Below the pieces are notes generated by a model. That model was not told where the DNA came from. It did not search any database and was given only the letters and a program-made list of their open reading frames with translations. DNA of 64,000 nt from Ascarosepion bandense (Eukaryota > Mollusca > Cephalopoda > Sepiida > Sepiidae), in the NCBI GenBank assembly GCA_037127315.1, contig JBBBDQ010001918.1:5484501-5548500 (forward strand), given 5' to 3'. The first letter of the stretch is position 1; the number at the start of each line of letters is the position of its first letter. Both the position numbers and the translations under genes were made by a program. Below are positions 11,283 to 21,645 of this stretch, piece by piece.

Positions 11283-11538
11283 TATGAGTCATTCATGTAC
11301 AAGCCTGTTACGCTGTATTACAGTTCATCAGAGTGACAAGATTCCGACTTGCTTTCAGCCTGGATCGAAACTCGATCGATTACGCTAAATCGATATATAG
11401 CGTCGGTCAGAATCCCTACTCCTTAAGCTATCTGCGCATGTATTGAGAGAGGGTAAATTTTAACGGGTTATATATATGCTGTTTATACACACTCCAGTCA
11501 CCGGAAGAACTCAATTCATTACTGGGGAGTAACGCACA

Positions 11539-11549
<11 letters not shown>
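11283..11549 (-). mobile_element. SINE-B
   Basis: The minus strand carries a tRNA-like head (a box B-like GAGTTTCGATCC near 11370) and a 3' part with CTGATGAACTGTAATACAGC and GCTTGTACATGAATGACTC. Short TA runs lie on the 3' side. The left part of the element contains a GCATATATATAACCCG-like stretch seen in other copies. Confidence 0.8.

Positions 11550-11600
<51 letters not shown>
11550..11600. repeat. (TA)n microsatellite between two SINE-B copies
   Basis: About 25 TA units, with SINE-B on each side in the same orientation. Confidence 0.95.
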
Positions 11601-11604
<4 letters not shown>

Positions 11605-11843
11605 CTCATCCTCATACAAGCCTGTTTTGCTGTATCACAGCTCATCAGTGTGGCTACACATCTACTTACTTTTAGCCGGGATCTAAACTCGACCAATTTG
11701 GTTTCAGTTGGAGTCGCTCATCCTTAAGTTACAGGCGTATGGAATCAGAGAAGGGTAATTTTAGCGTGTTGTATATAAGCGGGATATACACACGTGCAGT
11801 TACTGAAAGAACTTAATTCAATCATAAGGGTAATGCACAAATT
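11601..11843 (-). mobile_element. SINE-B
   Basis: Second copy in the same orientation, again ending (on the minus strand) in a TA run. It has GCTGTGATACAGCAAAACAG and a tRNA-like head with TGGTCGAGTTTAGATCCCGG. Confidence 0.85.
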
Positions 11844-11844
11844 G

Positions 11845-11872
11845 CATATATATATATATATATATATATACA
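11845..11872. repeat. (TA)n microsatellite
   Basis: TA run at the 5' edge of the preceding SINE-B. Confidence 0.95.
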
Positions 11873-11949
11873 TGCACACACAAAGAGTGGGATGAGTAAA
11901 CCGTCGCCATGGGGTGTGATGAATATATTGTCGTTTAAGTTACGCAAAA

Positions 11950-12492
11950 ATTAAAAAAATAACCCTGTCATCTCATTTTAACAAAATTACACAAAAATAT
12001 TTAGAAATATTTTAAGGGTAAATTCATTTAATAAAATCATCATTCAACCACACCCTCCAGACTACTTCAGAATTCCCTGCAACTTTTCTGGACAATCTCC
12101 TTGACAAAGTTGGTGAATGCTGCCATAATCCCTGCCTTTAGTTTAATTTTAGTGATACAGGTAGTTTTGTTGGCCTCTAACTCAACTGCACCCCACACAT
12201 TAATCCAGGGGGTTGCAGTATGGGAGATTTGTTGGCCTCTAACTGAACGGCACACCACATAGTAATCGAAGGGGTGTCACTCTGGTAGTTAGGTGGTCAG
12301 ATGCATGCATTTACAGCCAGGACTGTGTCCTTCCGCTTCTGCGGCTTGCTGTTGAGGTCTTCCAACAGCATTCTTGACCCAGGGAATCAATACCTTCTCA
12401 ACATACTTGATGTAGGTCTCCTTGTTGAGGTTTAAGCCCTGTGAGAAGATGAATGGATGCTTTCCGTCATCATTACAAGTGATCACTCTAAA

Positions 12493-12495
<3 letters not shown>
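11950..12495 (-). mobile_element. Mariner-like transposase remnant
   Basis: The minus strand encodes broken pieces of a mariner transposase catalytic region: KHPFIFSQGLNLNKETYIKY, then KVLIPWVKNAVGRP, then WGAVELEANKTTCITK, then IMAAFTNFVKEIVQKSC near the C-terminus. The phrase VELEANK/VRGQQ occurs twice, marking an internal duplication shared with the copy at 21350-21640. The HTSR and second catalytic Asp region is deleted. Directly upstream (minus strand) lies a (CA)n run, again as in the second copy. Non-functional. Confidence 0.85.

Positions 12496-12529
<34 letters not shown>
12496..12529. repeat. (TG)n microsatellite at the mariner edge
   Basis: About 17 TG units. On the minus strand this is (CA)n immediately before the transposase fragment. 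Confidence 0.95.
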
Positions 12530-12532
<3 letters not shown>

Positions 12533-12644
12533 GTGCATCGGTTATTTGAGGATAGGTTTTTCTAAAGCTCTCGCTTTCTTTAAACTATTTATTTGTCATA
12601 TAATTTTTCTAACAATTCTCGATATATAAACATGCATATAATCA

Positions 12645-12650
<6 letters not shown>

Positions 12651-12679
<29 letters not shown>
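12651..12679. repeat. (TA)n microsatellite
   Basis: TA run with no clear element beside it. Confidence 0.9.
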
Positions 12680-12680
<1 letters not shown>

Positions 12681-12905
12681 AATGTGTTGTTCTATTTTCC
12701 TGGATTAGGTTTGATCAGAGATGGCAAAATAAACGTTGTTTGTGGCTCAAACACACGACATATAGCCTCGTACATGCATCTGATATGTCCATACAGCACA
12801 CGCGATATGACAATACTATAAACAATACAGAGTTTTCTATTTTTTCTTAATGATTCAACTTCTATTCTGAAAAACCATATTTTCCTGCCCGAGCGGGAAA
12901 TAAAC

Positions 12906-13103
12906 ATGGCTTCTCCCTTGCCAAATCCGGGACAAATTAAAAAAAGCGTGCAAATTTATAATGACCGTGCTAAAGGAAGTTTTATTTGTCAGATGTTGTT
13001 GGGTCAACGACTATTTGAGAAATGCTGGAGATATTCTTCCGTGATTTTCGCACGTCACTGCTCATTTCTGTTCACTGGTCTCTTTCGGGCGCCAAATATC
13101 TAG
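12906..13103 (+). CDS. Unassigned 65-codon frame, doubtful
   Basis: ATG in a favourable context (A at -3, G at +4) opens a 65-codon frame beginning MASPLPNPGQIKKSVQIYND. The local GC is a little higher than in the flanks and no repeat family is recognised here. I do not recognise the product. It could be a first exon, an old repeat or chance. Nothing nearby supports a gene structure. Confidence 0.12.
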   Translation: MASPLPNPGQIKKSVQIYNDRAKGSFICQMLLGQRLFEKCWRYSSVIFARHCSFLFTGLFRAPNI

Positions 13104-13700
13104 GCGCCATATTGTTTACGACATGAATCTGAACCGCAAGGCTTCAATAAGAGCCTTTTCGGAGATTTTTTTCCCTCTAAGCCTAAGGTTCATTTCTTCC
13201 GTTTCTTTTTTTTTTATTTCTTCTCTTTCGTTTTTTTCTATTTTTGCGTATTTTATTTCAAAACTAGTGACAAAATAGTAGTGGCTCTACAAATGATGAC
13301 AGAAAGCAGGGTTCAAATCTGGGGTCATGGTCCTGTTCAAAATGATGATTTATTCATTGTATCGTCTTGACTCTTACTTGTTTATTCGTGAAACTGAAAA
13401 AAGGATTTTTCTTTAGATTTAAGTATTATAGATTATCTTTCATGAGAAATTCCCTAAGGTAAAACATTTGTCTGAATCGAAAAAATAATAATGTTTTAAA
13501 ATGAATGCCCTGTTTACAATACCGATATACCGTAAAAAATGAATCCCTGAATTATCTGTATTAGTTGTTCGGTGTACGAAAGCAAACAATTTATTTGTAA
13601 AGTGTTGTTTAAATAAAAACAAATAAACGAATATTTAGATTTTAATCAATGGATAAATCATACACAAATTAATGAATGTATATACCTGCTAATTCTTCAT
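13104..13700. other. No gene seen
   Basis: AT-rich with T-rich patches near 13200. No element recognised. Confidence 0.4.
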
Positions 13701-14051
13701 AATTGAAGTAGATAGACTAATTGGAGTAGATATACTAATTGGAGTAGATAGACTCATAGGAGTAGGTAGACTTAATTGGAGTAGATAGACTTAATTGGAG
13801 TAAATAGACTAATTGGAGTAGATAGGCTAATTGGAGTAGATAGACTTACTTGGAGTACATAGACTAAACTATCGCCCGGCTCACACTCCACCCACGTTTA
13901 ATGAACAGGTGAAGAGGTACATCCCTTGTTCCCTGTTTAGAATGTGGTTTCCGGCTTTCTCTTTTCCAGTTTTTTACTCTTAAGTAGCCCCCTGCGCATC
14001 AGTGGCGTTACCACGTTGCTTGGGGTGATATGATTAAATAAACAAAAAAAG
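13701..14051 (+). mobile_element. SINE-E monomer with nine tandem copies of its 5' end
   Basis: The normal SINE-E 5' end TTGGAGTAGATAGACTAA is present nine times in 18-19-bp units (13701-13870), with single-base differences. A complete monomer body and the LINE-like tail (CATCAGTGGCGTTACCAC, GATATGATT) follow. Other copies have one such unit per monomer. Confidence 0.9.
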
Positions 14052-14189
14052 ATAAATAATAATTCTCCTTCCCCAATTTTTTTGAATGTGCTTCTAAATA
14101 ATCCCCGAAAAATGTTTTACGGTGTTTTGAAAGAATTTTAAGAGATTTTAATTATTATTTTCATTATTCGGAGTATTATTATTATTATT

Positions 14190-14821
14190 TTTTTTTTAAT
14201 CATATTACCCCGAGCAAGGCGGTAACGCCACTGATGCGCACGGGGCTACATAAGAGTAAAAACACTAGATAGAAGAGAGTGAGGAGAAGAACAAACCATT
14301 TAGAAAGGAGAAAGAGAAGGGAGGGGACAGAGGTGTGATGACAGTTGCAGAGGTGGAGAGAAAAGAAAAGGATATACAGGGTGCTGAGGAAAGAACTAGG
14401 GTCAAGTGGTCAAGAGATGAGTATTGACCTTGCATTTGAATTCCTGGAGGTTGTAGCCGTCAGGAAAGCAAGAATAAGGAAGCGAGTTCCACAGGCGGAA
14501 AGTGCGAGGAAAGAATCTGCAGGAGTAGAATTGTCGTCTGCATTTGGTTTTCTCACTGTGAATGGGTGAGACCCAGATGCCAGTCTGGTTGCACGAGTAA
14601 ACACCTGTTGCAGAGGCACCAGTGACTTAAGTTCCTTGGAGCAGAAGCCATGAAAGTATTTACAGAACAGACAAAGGAAAGCCACATCCCATCGGTGGGA
14701 AAGTGGCTGTAGTCGAGCCATCAAGTCAGTACCTATCATATTACTGATTCTCCTTTGAAGCCTGTCAAGAACACCGAGGTGAATAGCGGGGGCACCTGAC
14801 CATATATGGCAGCAGTACTCC
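14190..14821 (-). mobile_element. LINE-J 3' end, SINE-E-like tail
   Basis: The minus strand encodes EYCCHIWSGAPAIHLGVLDR, LSHRWDVAFLCLFCKYFHGF and the FTVRKPNADDNSTPADSFLA region of the LINE-J C-terminus, about 144 codons nearly free of stops. The 3' end (TGATGCGCACGGGGCTACAT on the plus strand at 14233, then oligo-A on the minus strand) is almost identical to the tail of SINE-E. It is 5' truncated, and its broken end abuts SINE-C. Confidence 0.9.
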
Positions 14822-15345
14822 ATTGTCCTCATCTTTGTTGTCATTTGTACGACGTTTTGGCCGTTGTACGCTCTGCCCTTCTTCAGGTGCTAGGAATTTC
14901 GAACTGAACCCTATATTACAATCACTGGAGTACACTCCACCTACATCTATTGAACAGGTGAAGAGGCTCATCCCTTGTTTCCTGTTTTGGATGCGGTTTC
15001 CGGTTTTCTCTTTTCCAATCTTTTCACTCTTTTCCTTTTTTATTATTTTTTTTTCAATTGGAGTAGATAGACTAAACTATCGCCCGGTTCACACTCCACC
15101 CACATCTATTGAACAGGTGAAGAGGCTCATCCCTTGTTTCCTGTTTAGGATGTGGTTTCCGGCTTTCTCTTTTCCATTCTTTTTACCCTTACGTAGCCCC
15201 CTGCGCATCAGTGGCGTTACCGCCTTGCTTGGGGTGATATGATTTAAAAAAAAAAAAAATATGATTTTCATTCCTTGCGTAGTAGTGCCTCTTTAGAAAG
15301 TCATGAGTTATCACTCTCTAAACCTCTAAGGTACTTATCGTCAGG
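14822..15345 (-). mobile_element. SINE-C split by a SINE-E dimer
   Basis: 14822-14930 matches the SINE-C tail and middle on the minus strand (CACCTGAAGAAGGGCAGAGC). The match resumes after the inserted dimer at 15259 with CATTCCTTGCGTAGTAGTGC and runs to about 15345. Joining the two parts restores the order seen in the unbroken copy at 46625-46812. Confidence 0.85.
14931..15258 (+). mobile_element. Dimeric SINE-E inside SINE-C
   Basis: The left monomer is 5' truncated. An oligo-T linker (about 15047-15056) precedes CAATTGGAG of the right monomer, which ends in CAGTGGCGTTACCGCCTTGC and oligo-A. Same dimer order as the copy at 6148. Confidence 0.88.
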
Positions 15346-16099
15346 TACACACACGTCCCAGGTTTTTAAACAGGAGTAGAGGTTGATCCCTTGTTTCCAG
15401 TTTAGGATAGACTTTCTTGCTTCTGATTCCGCTCCATTGAATGTAGCTCTAGTTTCATTATTTAATATCTATGTTGTGAAAACAATTTCCATATATTTAT
15501 TTACTTTACATAAGTCTTTTACATTTTGGCATTTGCTTAAAAGTGATAATTAAGTTTCTATTTTTGCCATTGTTCTTAAGAATTATTAGCATTTTCAATT
15601 ACTGTATAGATTAGCAACACCAGTTTCTTACAATGTTTCCTGGTTGGTCACTCAACTCTTCTTGCTTACAACTGTTTCAATTATTCTCAAATTTCTATTT
15701 ATGGGTTGTTGCTTTTATTATTATTATTATGCTGTATTCTACTTATCTCTGATGGTGAGAACAGAGGCGTTGGACTCGGGTCAATCACTGAATCCAGATA
15801 CATCAGCAATGTGCTTGGGAGGTGGTCTCCTAGTCGCAACGGGCAAATCCGCGCCTTCGACAAATGTCAGTTGCGGCTTTCAACGTAAAAACATAGAATC
15901 GATCCACCGTTATGAACACGGGGTTATACCTGGTAGATATATAAGCACCCACCCAAGAAGGAATAAGAATGGATTCTATAAGATCGTCGCTAGAATATAG
16001 AATCTAAGTTCAGAGAAACCACAAAACCTTGATACGCACTCGTCGACAATTATTGACAATGTTTTCAGTTTTTTTTTCTTTTATTCTTCTGTGGTTTAT
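15346..16099. other. Gene-free; small SINE-E-like relic near 15370
   Basis: A patch with CAGGAGTAGAGGTTGATCCC resembles the SINE-E body. A 118-codon frame at 15644-16000 includes GC-richer sequence (about 15740-15900), but I recognise no domain in it. Confidence 0.4.
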
Positions 16100-16401
16100 G
16101 GATGTGCGTTGTGTTGCAGTGGATATCACCTTGGAACGACAAATCGGTGAACCGAGTTCAAATTCAAGTTGAACTCCTTACATTCACTTCCCCACAAATA
16201 CCCTTGGAAAAGATATTAATCCGTCCAGTTATGGGGTAAATAACAGGACAGACTGGGTTCTATAGCCTTGGCTGGCAACCAGTCTACCGCAGAAAGCAAT
16301 GACAACTACTGCGCGATAATCTTCTACCCAGTTAGTCATGTCTCTTTCGAGACATGATCGCCCAAGCGTGTATCACGTATGGCATTTAACTGACTGACTG
16401 A
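16100..16401 (+). mobile_element. SINE-A, near full length
   Basis: Order: GGATGTGCGTTGTGTTGCAG (box A region), CCGAGTTCAAATTCAAG (box B), the CORE-like CCCTTGGAAAAGATATTAAT, TTGGCTGGCAACCAGTCTAC, CATGATCGCCCAAGCGTGTA, and TTAACTGACTGACTGA at the end. No poly-A. Confidence 0.9.
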
Positions 16402-16539
16402 ATATAATAGAAAAATTATTAAGGCTTCTACTGGGCATAAAGTGAGGGATCGGTTTTCTATTGTTATGAAGTAATAAACTGATCCCCCTCTTATTACTAA
16501 TTAATAATATAATACATATCTTAAATAATAAAACACATT

Positions 16540-16636
16540 GGGTTCTATAGCTTTGGCTGGCAACCAGTTTACCGCAGAAAGTAATGGTAACCCACTGCGG
16601 GATAACCACGTATGGCACTTAACTGACCGAATGACT
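16540..16636 (+). mobile_element. SINE-A 3' fragment
   Basis: GGCTGGCAACCAGTTTACCG and ACTTAACTGACCGAATGACT identify the last third of SINE-A, with an internal deletion. Confidence 0.8.
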
Positions 16637-17283
16637 TCTGTGATTCACGCTTAACTTCTAAAAGATTTCTAATGCATTTTAGAAACTTTAAAATGTCTTG
16701 TTTCACTTTTGATACTGTACGAATGTTTCTGAAGATCTTCAAACAGATATTTTAAAAATATTTTTAATACTTTCACATTTAACATATTCGTTTCTTACGG
16801 TTAAACGCTTTGCTTCTTAACCAGTTATTTAATTCTAGTTAATATTTTCTAGGTTGGATTCGACTTGCACAGGATTCAAAGTTCGGATTAGTTCAAACTT
16901 ACTCTACTATTAATCGATAGGCTTGCTGATCATCGTACTTCGGCGTATCTCCAACAAGGTGCGAAAAACTTATCAGCCAGACCAAGATGGATGACCGAGT
17001 CGGATGTAAGGAACACGGCTTCGTTTTTCCCACATATTCACATCGGTGTTCAATGCGCTTGGCAAATCACTTCTTAAGTTGCATTAACGCTTTGAGCAAA
17101 TTTCCGGTCGGTAGTCATTGAAATTATGACATAGGTAAGTCGGTTGTTGTCGCAAACATTTAACTAATTTCTCATATATTATTGTCCGCACAGACATGGT
17201 CTGAATTTAGCTTAGTTTTACACAAAATATTGTAGGATCCAGCAGCTGTCTCTCTTATCTAATAAGTGTTAAATATCGGCTGA
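16637..17283. other. No gene seen
   Basis: Unique-looking AT-rich DNA without recognised elements. Confidence 0.4.
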
Positions 17284-17363
17284 ATATCTTTCGCTCGCTC
17301 TCTCTCTCTTTCTCGCTCTCTCTCTCTCTCTCTCTGTATATATATATATATATATATATATGA
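17284..17363. repeat. (CT)n(TA)n microsatellite
   Basis: CT-rich run passing directly into a TA run. Confidence 0.95.
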
Positions 17364-17574
17364 ATGTATAAAAATGGACATTGAAGTTAACACCAAGAGG
17401 CGACAATTTGTGGCAAGTCTAACCGCAAACGTTAAGCAATATACGTTGTGTTTTTACTCGATTATTTATATATTCAGTGATGCATTGTGGGTAGTGTACT
17501 GGTTTGTTGTAACGGTTATTTTGGTAGGCGATAACGGTTATGTTTAGAATTATTATGGTCATCAGCAAAAATGG

Positions 17575-18215
17575 CAACTACAAGTAGGAGAAACTAAAAA
17601 TAAAACGAGTAAAAGAAATTCAAATACCTGGGAATTGTTTTGTCAGACGATGGAAATTGCGACATGGAAATCCAAAGACGCACAGACATAGCCAAAGACG
17701 AATTTCAGAAACTCACCAGAGGACTGAAAGTCAGGAAAATTTCATTCGAAACAAACAAAAAAGGGCTGGATTGCTATGCAATATCTGTCATTTTATATGG
17801 AAGTGAATATTGGATAATCCCATCGAGGATGAAGGAGAGGTTTGAGGCAGCAGAAATGTGGATTTACAGAAGGATGCTGAAGATACCATGGACAAAGCAC
17901 GTGTGCAAAGGATGCAAACGAGACGAAAACTCATACTAAATATCAGGGAGACACAAATGAGTTTCTTGTGACTCATAATGAGGAAGGAGGGCCTGGAGAA
18001 CTTGATACTCACAGGTCAGATGAAGGGTAGGAAAGGCAAGGGAAAGCAGAGCGGGACGTACTTGTTAGATCTAAGCAAATGGGTGGCGGAGAGGGGCCCA
18101 GAAGAAATACCAAGAGAAAAAATACTGAGAACGACAAAAGACAAAGCCAAGTAGAAGTCTATGATCACCTACATCCTGAAGACACGGCACATGAAGAAAA
18201 AGAAGTGCTATTGAG
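17575..18215 (+). mobile_element. LINE-R C-terminal region
   Basis: The plus strand encodes, with frameshifts, VRKISFETNKKGLDCYAISV, LYGSEYWIIPSRMKERFEAA and EMWIYRRMLKIPWTKHV, then MRKEGLENLILTGQMKGRK, which matches the post-RT region of the best LINE-R copy. It ends in the family 3' block around CACCTACATCCTGAAGAC and a short AAGAAAAAGAAG run. 5' truncated and non-functional. Confidence 0.85.
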
Positions 18216-18369
18216 GGGAAATATTTGTGCATCCGGATAAAATTCTTCTGATATAGTTTGGTTTCGTTAATATTTTATTTATTATTGATTATTATTATTA
18301 TGTCATTTTTCATTATAATTAGATTACTGCTATGGTCGCACTACCAACCAAGTCTGCGGGAAGACCTAA

Positions 18370-19985
18370 GGCAGGTCGTGGTGTGTGGTTATGGCTCCAT
18401 TTCATGTTTTTTCTGTATCCCATAACATCCCTAGCGTTACATAGATAAAGTTCTTCTTAAGGTGTGGGCTGTACTTAACAAGACAATTTTTTATATCTCT
18501 TAAGCTGCGGTTTCCAGGGATTCTTTCAATGTGTTGTTTTGTTCCATTTTTTATCATTCCAAGTGCACCTACTATCACTGGTACGGTTCTTGTTTTCCAT
18601 TTCCACATTTTTTCTATTTCATTTTCTAGGTCTTTATGTTTTTACAGTTTTTCGAATTCCTTGGTTGCTATGTTACAATCCGCTGGACAAGCCATATCAA
18701 TTAATAGGCAAGTTTTTTTTTCTTTTTGGCTTTTAACAATGATGTCCGGCCTGTTTGCTTCAATTTTTCTGTCTGTATAGATCCCACAGAATGGTGACAT
18801 CTATTTCTGTAACTGGGTGATGTTCATACCAGTGTTTGTTTACATATTTTCCATGGTGTGTGCCCATTGTCCAGTGAAAATATTCCCCACTCTATCTTGA
18901 CGATTAGGATGTGCGTTGTGGTACAGTGGATATCGGCTCGGAACGTGAAACCGGGGAGCCGAGTTCGAATTCCAGTTGAATTCATTGTATTCACTTACAC
19001 GCAAATACCCTTGGGAAAGGTATTAATCCGTCTCTTCCTTCCAGTTATGGGTTAAATAGCAGGACAGATTGGGTTCTATAGCCTTGGTCGGCAACCAGTC
19101 TACCGCAGAAAGCAATGGCAAAATACTGCGGGATAATCTTCTGCCCAGCCAGTCATGTCTCTTTCGAGACATGATCGCCCAAGCGTGTATCACGTATGGC
19201 ACTTAACTGACTGACCGATCATGACGATTATTATATTCATTTGGGGCAAGTACAGTCCATCCTGAGATTAGGAGGTCTATTGTTTCTTGATATTTATCAC
19301 AGAACCTGGATCCACATTATTTTGTATAATATTTCCCTGAAAGTTCCTCGGGAAAAGACTTTGGTCTTGCGCAGCAAGAATAAAACTTTCACTTTCAGAC
19401 TTCAGTCCAGATGTATGGAACCATCGATGATTATTAACTCAATCAAAATTGGATTTATTAGCACGTTCTTAATATTGGCCATGCAGAGGTTTTTTCTTGC
19501 CAGCGTTGTTTCATCTGTTCAAGAGCTTTGTGTTTGGCTTTCTTTTTCATAATTTTTGCCGTAATATTTGGTTCTTGGCTTTTATTTTGCTTTTCTACAG
19601 AATCTACTAAATGTAAATCTTGTTTGTATTTACTGCCTTCTTTTATTATTGAATATTTTTTCTTTCTGTTTTCATGTTGTTTGACTGATTGTATCATCCA
19701 GTCCTGTCTTGTTTCTATGTATGTTAGTTAACCAATAGTTGCTGTCTTGTATGACAATTCTAGCTGAATAAGAACTCTTCCGCCTTCTTTATGGGGTATG
19801 TATAGACGGTCTACATCAGCCTCTGGATAATGCATCTTATGCTTAGAAAGAAGCTTTCTTGTTTTAGAATTCATTCGTCTGATGTCGTTTAGAGTCCAGT
19901 TCAAGATGCTGAAGCTATATTGGACCACTGTAATGGCAAGGTTATTAATGGCCATAATTCTGTTCTGAGAATTCAATTCAGTTTT
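18370..19985 (-). mobile_element. LINE-N ORF2 C-terminal part, split by SINE-A
   Basis: The minus strand encodes a post-RT region of a non-LTR retrotransposon. In order it reads NRIMAINNLAITVVQYSFSI, HYPEADVDRLYIPHKEGGRV, an acidic/basic linker, HRWFHTSGLKSESESFILAA and, beyond a SINE-A insertion, EANRPDIIVKSQKEKKTCLL, VPVIVGALGMIKNGTKQHIE and PGNRSLRDIKNCLVKY. Wording like this is common in molluscan and other invertebrate LINE proteins. Stops and frameshifts break it. It is the longest coherent coding relic here (~1.3 kb without the SINE). Clade not assigned. Confidence 0.85.
18907..19221 (+). mobile_element. SINE-A, full length, with target duplication
   Basis: Reference copy for the family, 315 bp. 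TGACGATTA flanks it on both sides (18898-18906, 19222-19230). Head GGATGTGCGTTGTGGTACAG, box B GAGTTCGAATTCCAG, CORE-like CCCTTGGGAAAGGTATTAAT followed by CCAGTTATGGGTTAAATAGC, then a 3' part ending TTAACTGACTGACCGATCA. The CORE-like part recalls the CTTGGGnAAGnnAnTTAAnCC pattern of CORE-SINEs. Confidence 0.95.
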
Positions 19986-21291
19986 TAATAGTTTTATTTT
20001 TATTATTATTGTTGCTGTTGTTGTTTGTTAGTATCAGGTGTGTTTGTGCATGTGCATGAGTATGTGTGTGCATAAAAAATTAAGGTAGTGTGTATATGTA
20101 AAAGGAAAAAATGAATTAAAGCAAAAGGAACGTTTATCTTAGCCGACATGTTTCGTTCTCTGCTGGACTTTATCAAGGCAAATGCAAGGACATTTTTTAA
20201 AAATAATTATTTTATATAAAAGAGAAAATGTTATTCACTTTTCAAATATTTTTAGTTTCACAATGCTCATAAATATTCATCAGAAACGTAAGGCAAACTA
20301 TGGGAGACACTAAGTGATAAAATTCAATAACAAATAATTGAAAGTGAGTAAGTGATATTTTAGAAAACAAAAACAAAAACATTTGTAACAAATTAGTATT
20401 TAAATTAATTTAACTTTTGAATAATTTAGGTCTTATATATTTTAAATAAGTGAGGTCATGTGTTTAAACGCTTTAACTTTTTAACAGTTAGTAGTCATGT
20501 ATCTTGGATTGGGACAGTACTAATTCTTTTAGGGATGGAGATATTGGGAAAACATCCGGGGTGTTGATTTAAATTTTAAAAAGATTTGATGGCGGCACTC
20601 TCGAGAATGTTCCTCCTTTCGATAAAAGAGACATTCTTTTGATCATACTCGTAGTTGAATATAACATCAAACACAAACATTCACACTTTTTATGATCCGA
20701 TATATTTTCTCTCATACTGATTTCAAAAATTATGTAATACACTGGACATGTGTATTATCATGCACATATAAATATATATAAACAGACAAGCGTTTCTGTG
20801 TACTCATACACTTACATTTAAAATAATCGTGCATTGCTTTATTACTCGTGAAACATATCGGACCAATAAGAATCAAACCCCAAACAACATTCATGTCTCT
20901 TTGTCATTTCTTTTCTTTAAACAAATCTCTGACGAAGATTTAATAAAGGTGAAAACATGTTAGATTAAAACACATCCCTACTTTGTGTTTTTTTATTCTC
21001 TCTATCTCTCTCTCTCTTTCACGCACGCACGCACACACATACGCACTAACATATGTGTGTTTGCGCGCCTGTGTGGGTAAGTAATTGCGAATTTGGGTAG
21101 CTATCCCGATTTTATACAGGTGTAATTGAAGGCCTCCGACAAATTACTGCAATTATGCATTCTTATATTCGTAAAAGTATTTTCTTTTGGGTACAGAAAG
21201 GGTGTAAAAACTGTCCAAGTGAACGGGAGATGATACCGCTTTCGGTTAATCTGTTAGCCATTATCAGTAATGTGTCAGTTTTTTTTTTAAT

Positions 21292-21295
<4 letters not shown>
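19986..21295. other. No gene seen
   Basis: About 1.3 kb with ATT and GTT runs near 20000 and CTCT/CGCA runs near 21000. Two places read as ACATGTTTCG...CTTTATCAAGG (20150) and TTAATAAAGGTGAAAACATG (20939), a small recurring motif also found near 26312. No coding relic recognised. Confidence 0.4.

Positions 21296-21349
<54 letters not shown>
21296..21349. repeat. (CA)n microsatellite, ~27 units
   Basis: Pure CA run ending exactly where the mariner fragment begins. Confidence 0.97.
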
Positions 21350-21353
<4 letters not shown>

Positions 21354-21645
21354 TTGGAGTGATAACTTGTAAAGATGACGAAAAGCATCCATTCATCTAC
21401 CCACAGGAACTAAACCTCAACAAGGAGGCCTACATCAAGTACCTTGAGAAGGTAATAATGCCCTGGGTCAAGAAGGCTGTTGAAAGACCTCTGTCCCAGA
21501 CTGACTCCCCTTTGATTACTATCTGGGGCCCTGTTGAGCTAGAGGTCAGCAAAATTCCCAGATTGCAACCCCCTTGATGCCCTGATTACCGTGTCGGGTG
21601 CAGTTGAGCCAGAGGCCAACAAAACTGTTGTATCACACAAACACA
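21350..21645 (+). mobile_element. Mariner-like transposase remnant, second copy
   Basis: Encodes FGVITCKDDEKHPFIYPQEL, NKEAYIKYLEKVIMPWVKKA and WGPVELEVSKIPRLQPP, after which the WG.VELE..K segment recurs out of frame. The same internal duplication, the same deletion and the same (CA)n at the upstream edge are seen in the minus-strand copy at 11950-12495. Confidence 0.85.

Noticed and set aside
15644..16000. 118-codon frame as a host gene
   Set aside because: Begins in AT-rich DNA, two frames are open across the same bases and no domain is recognisable.
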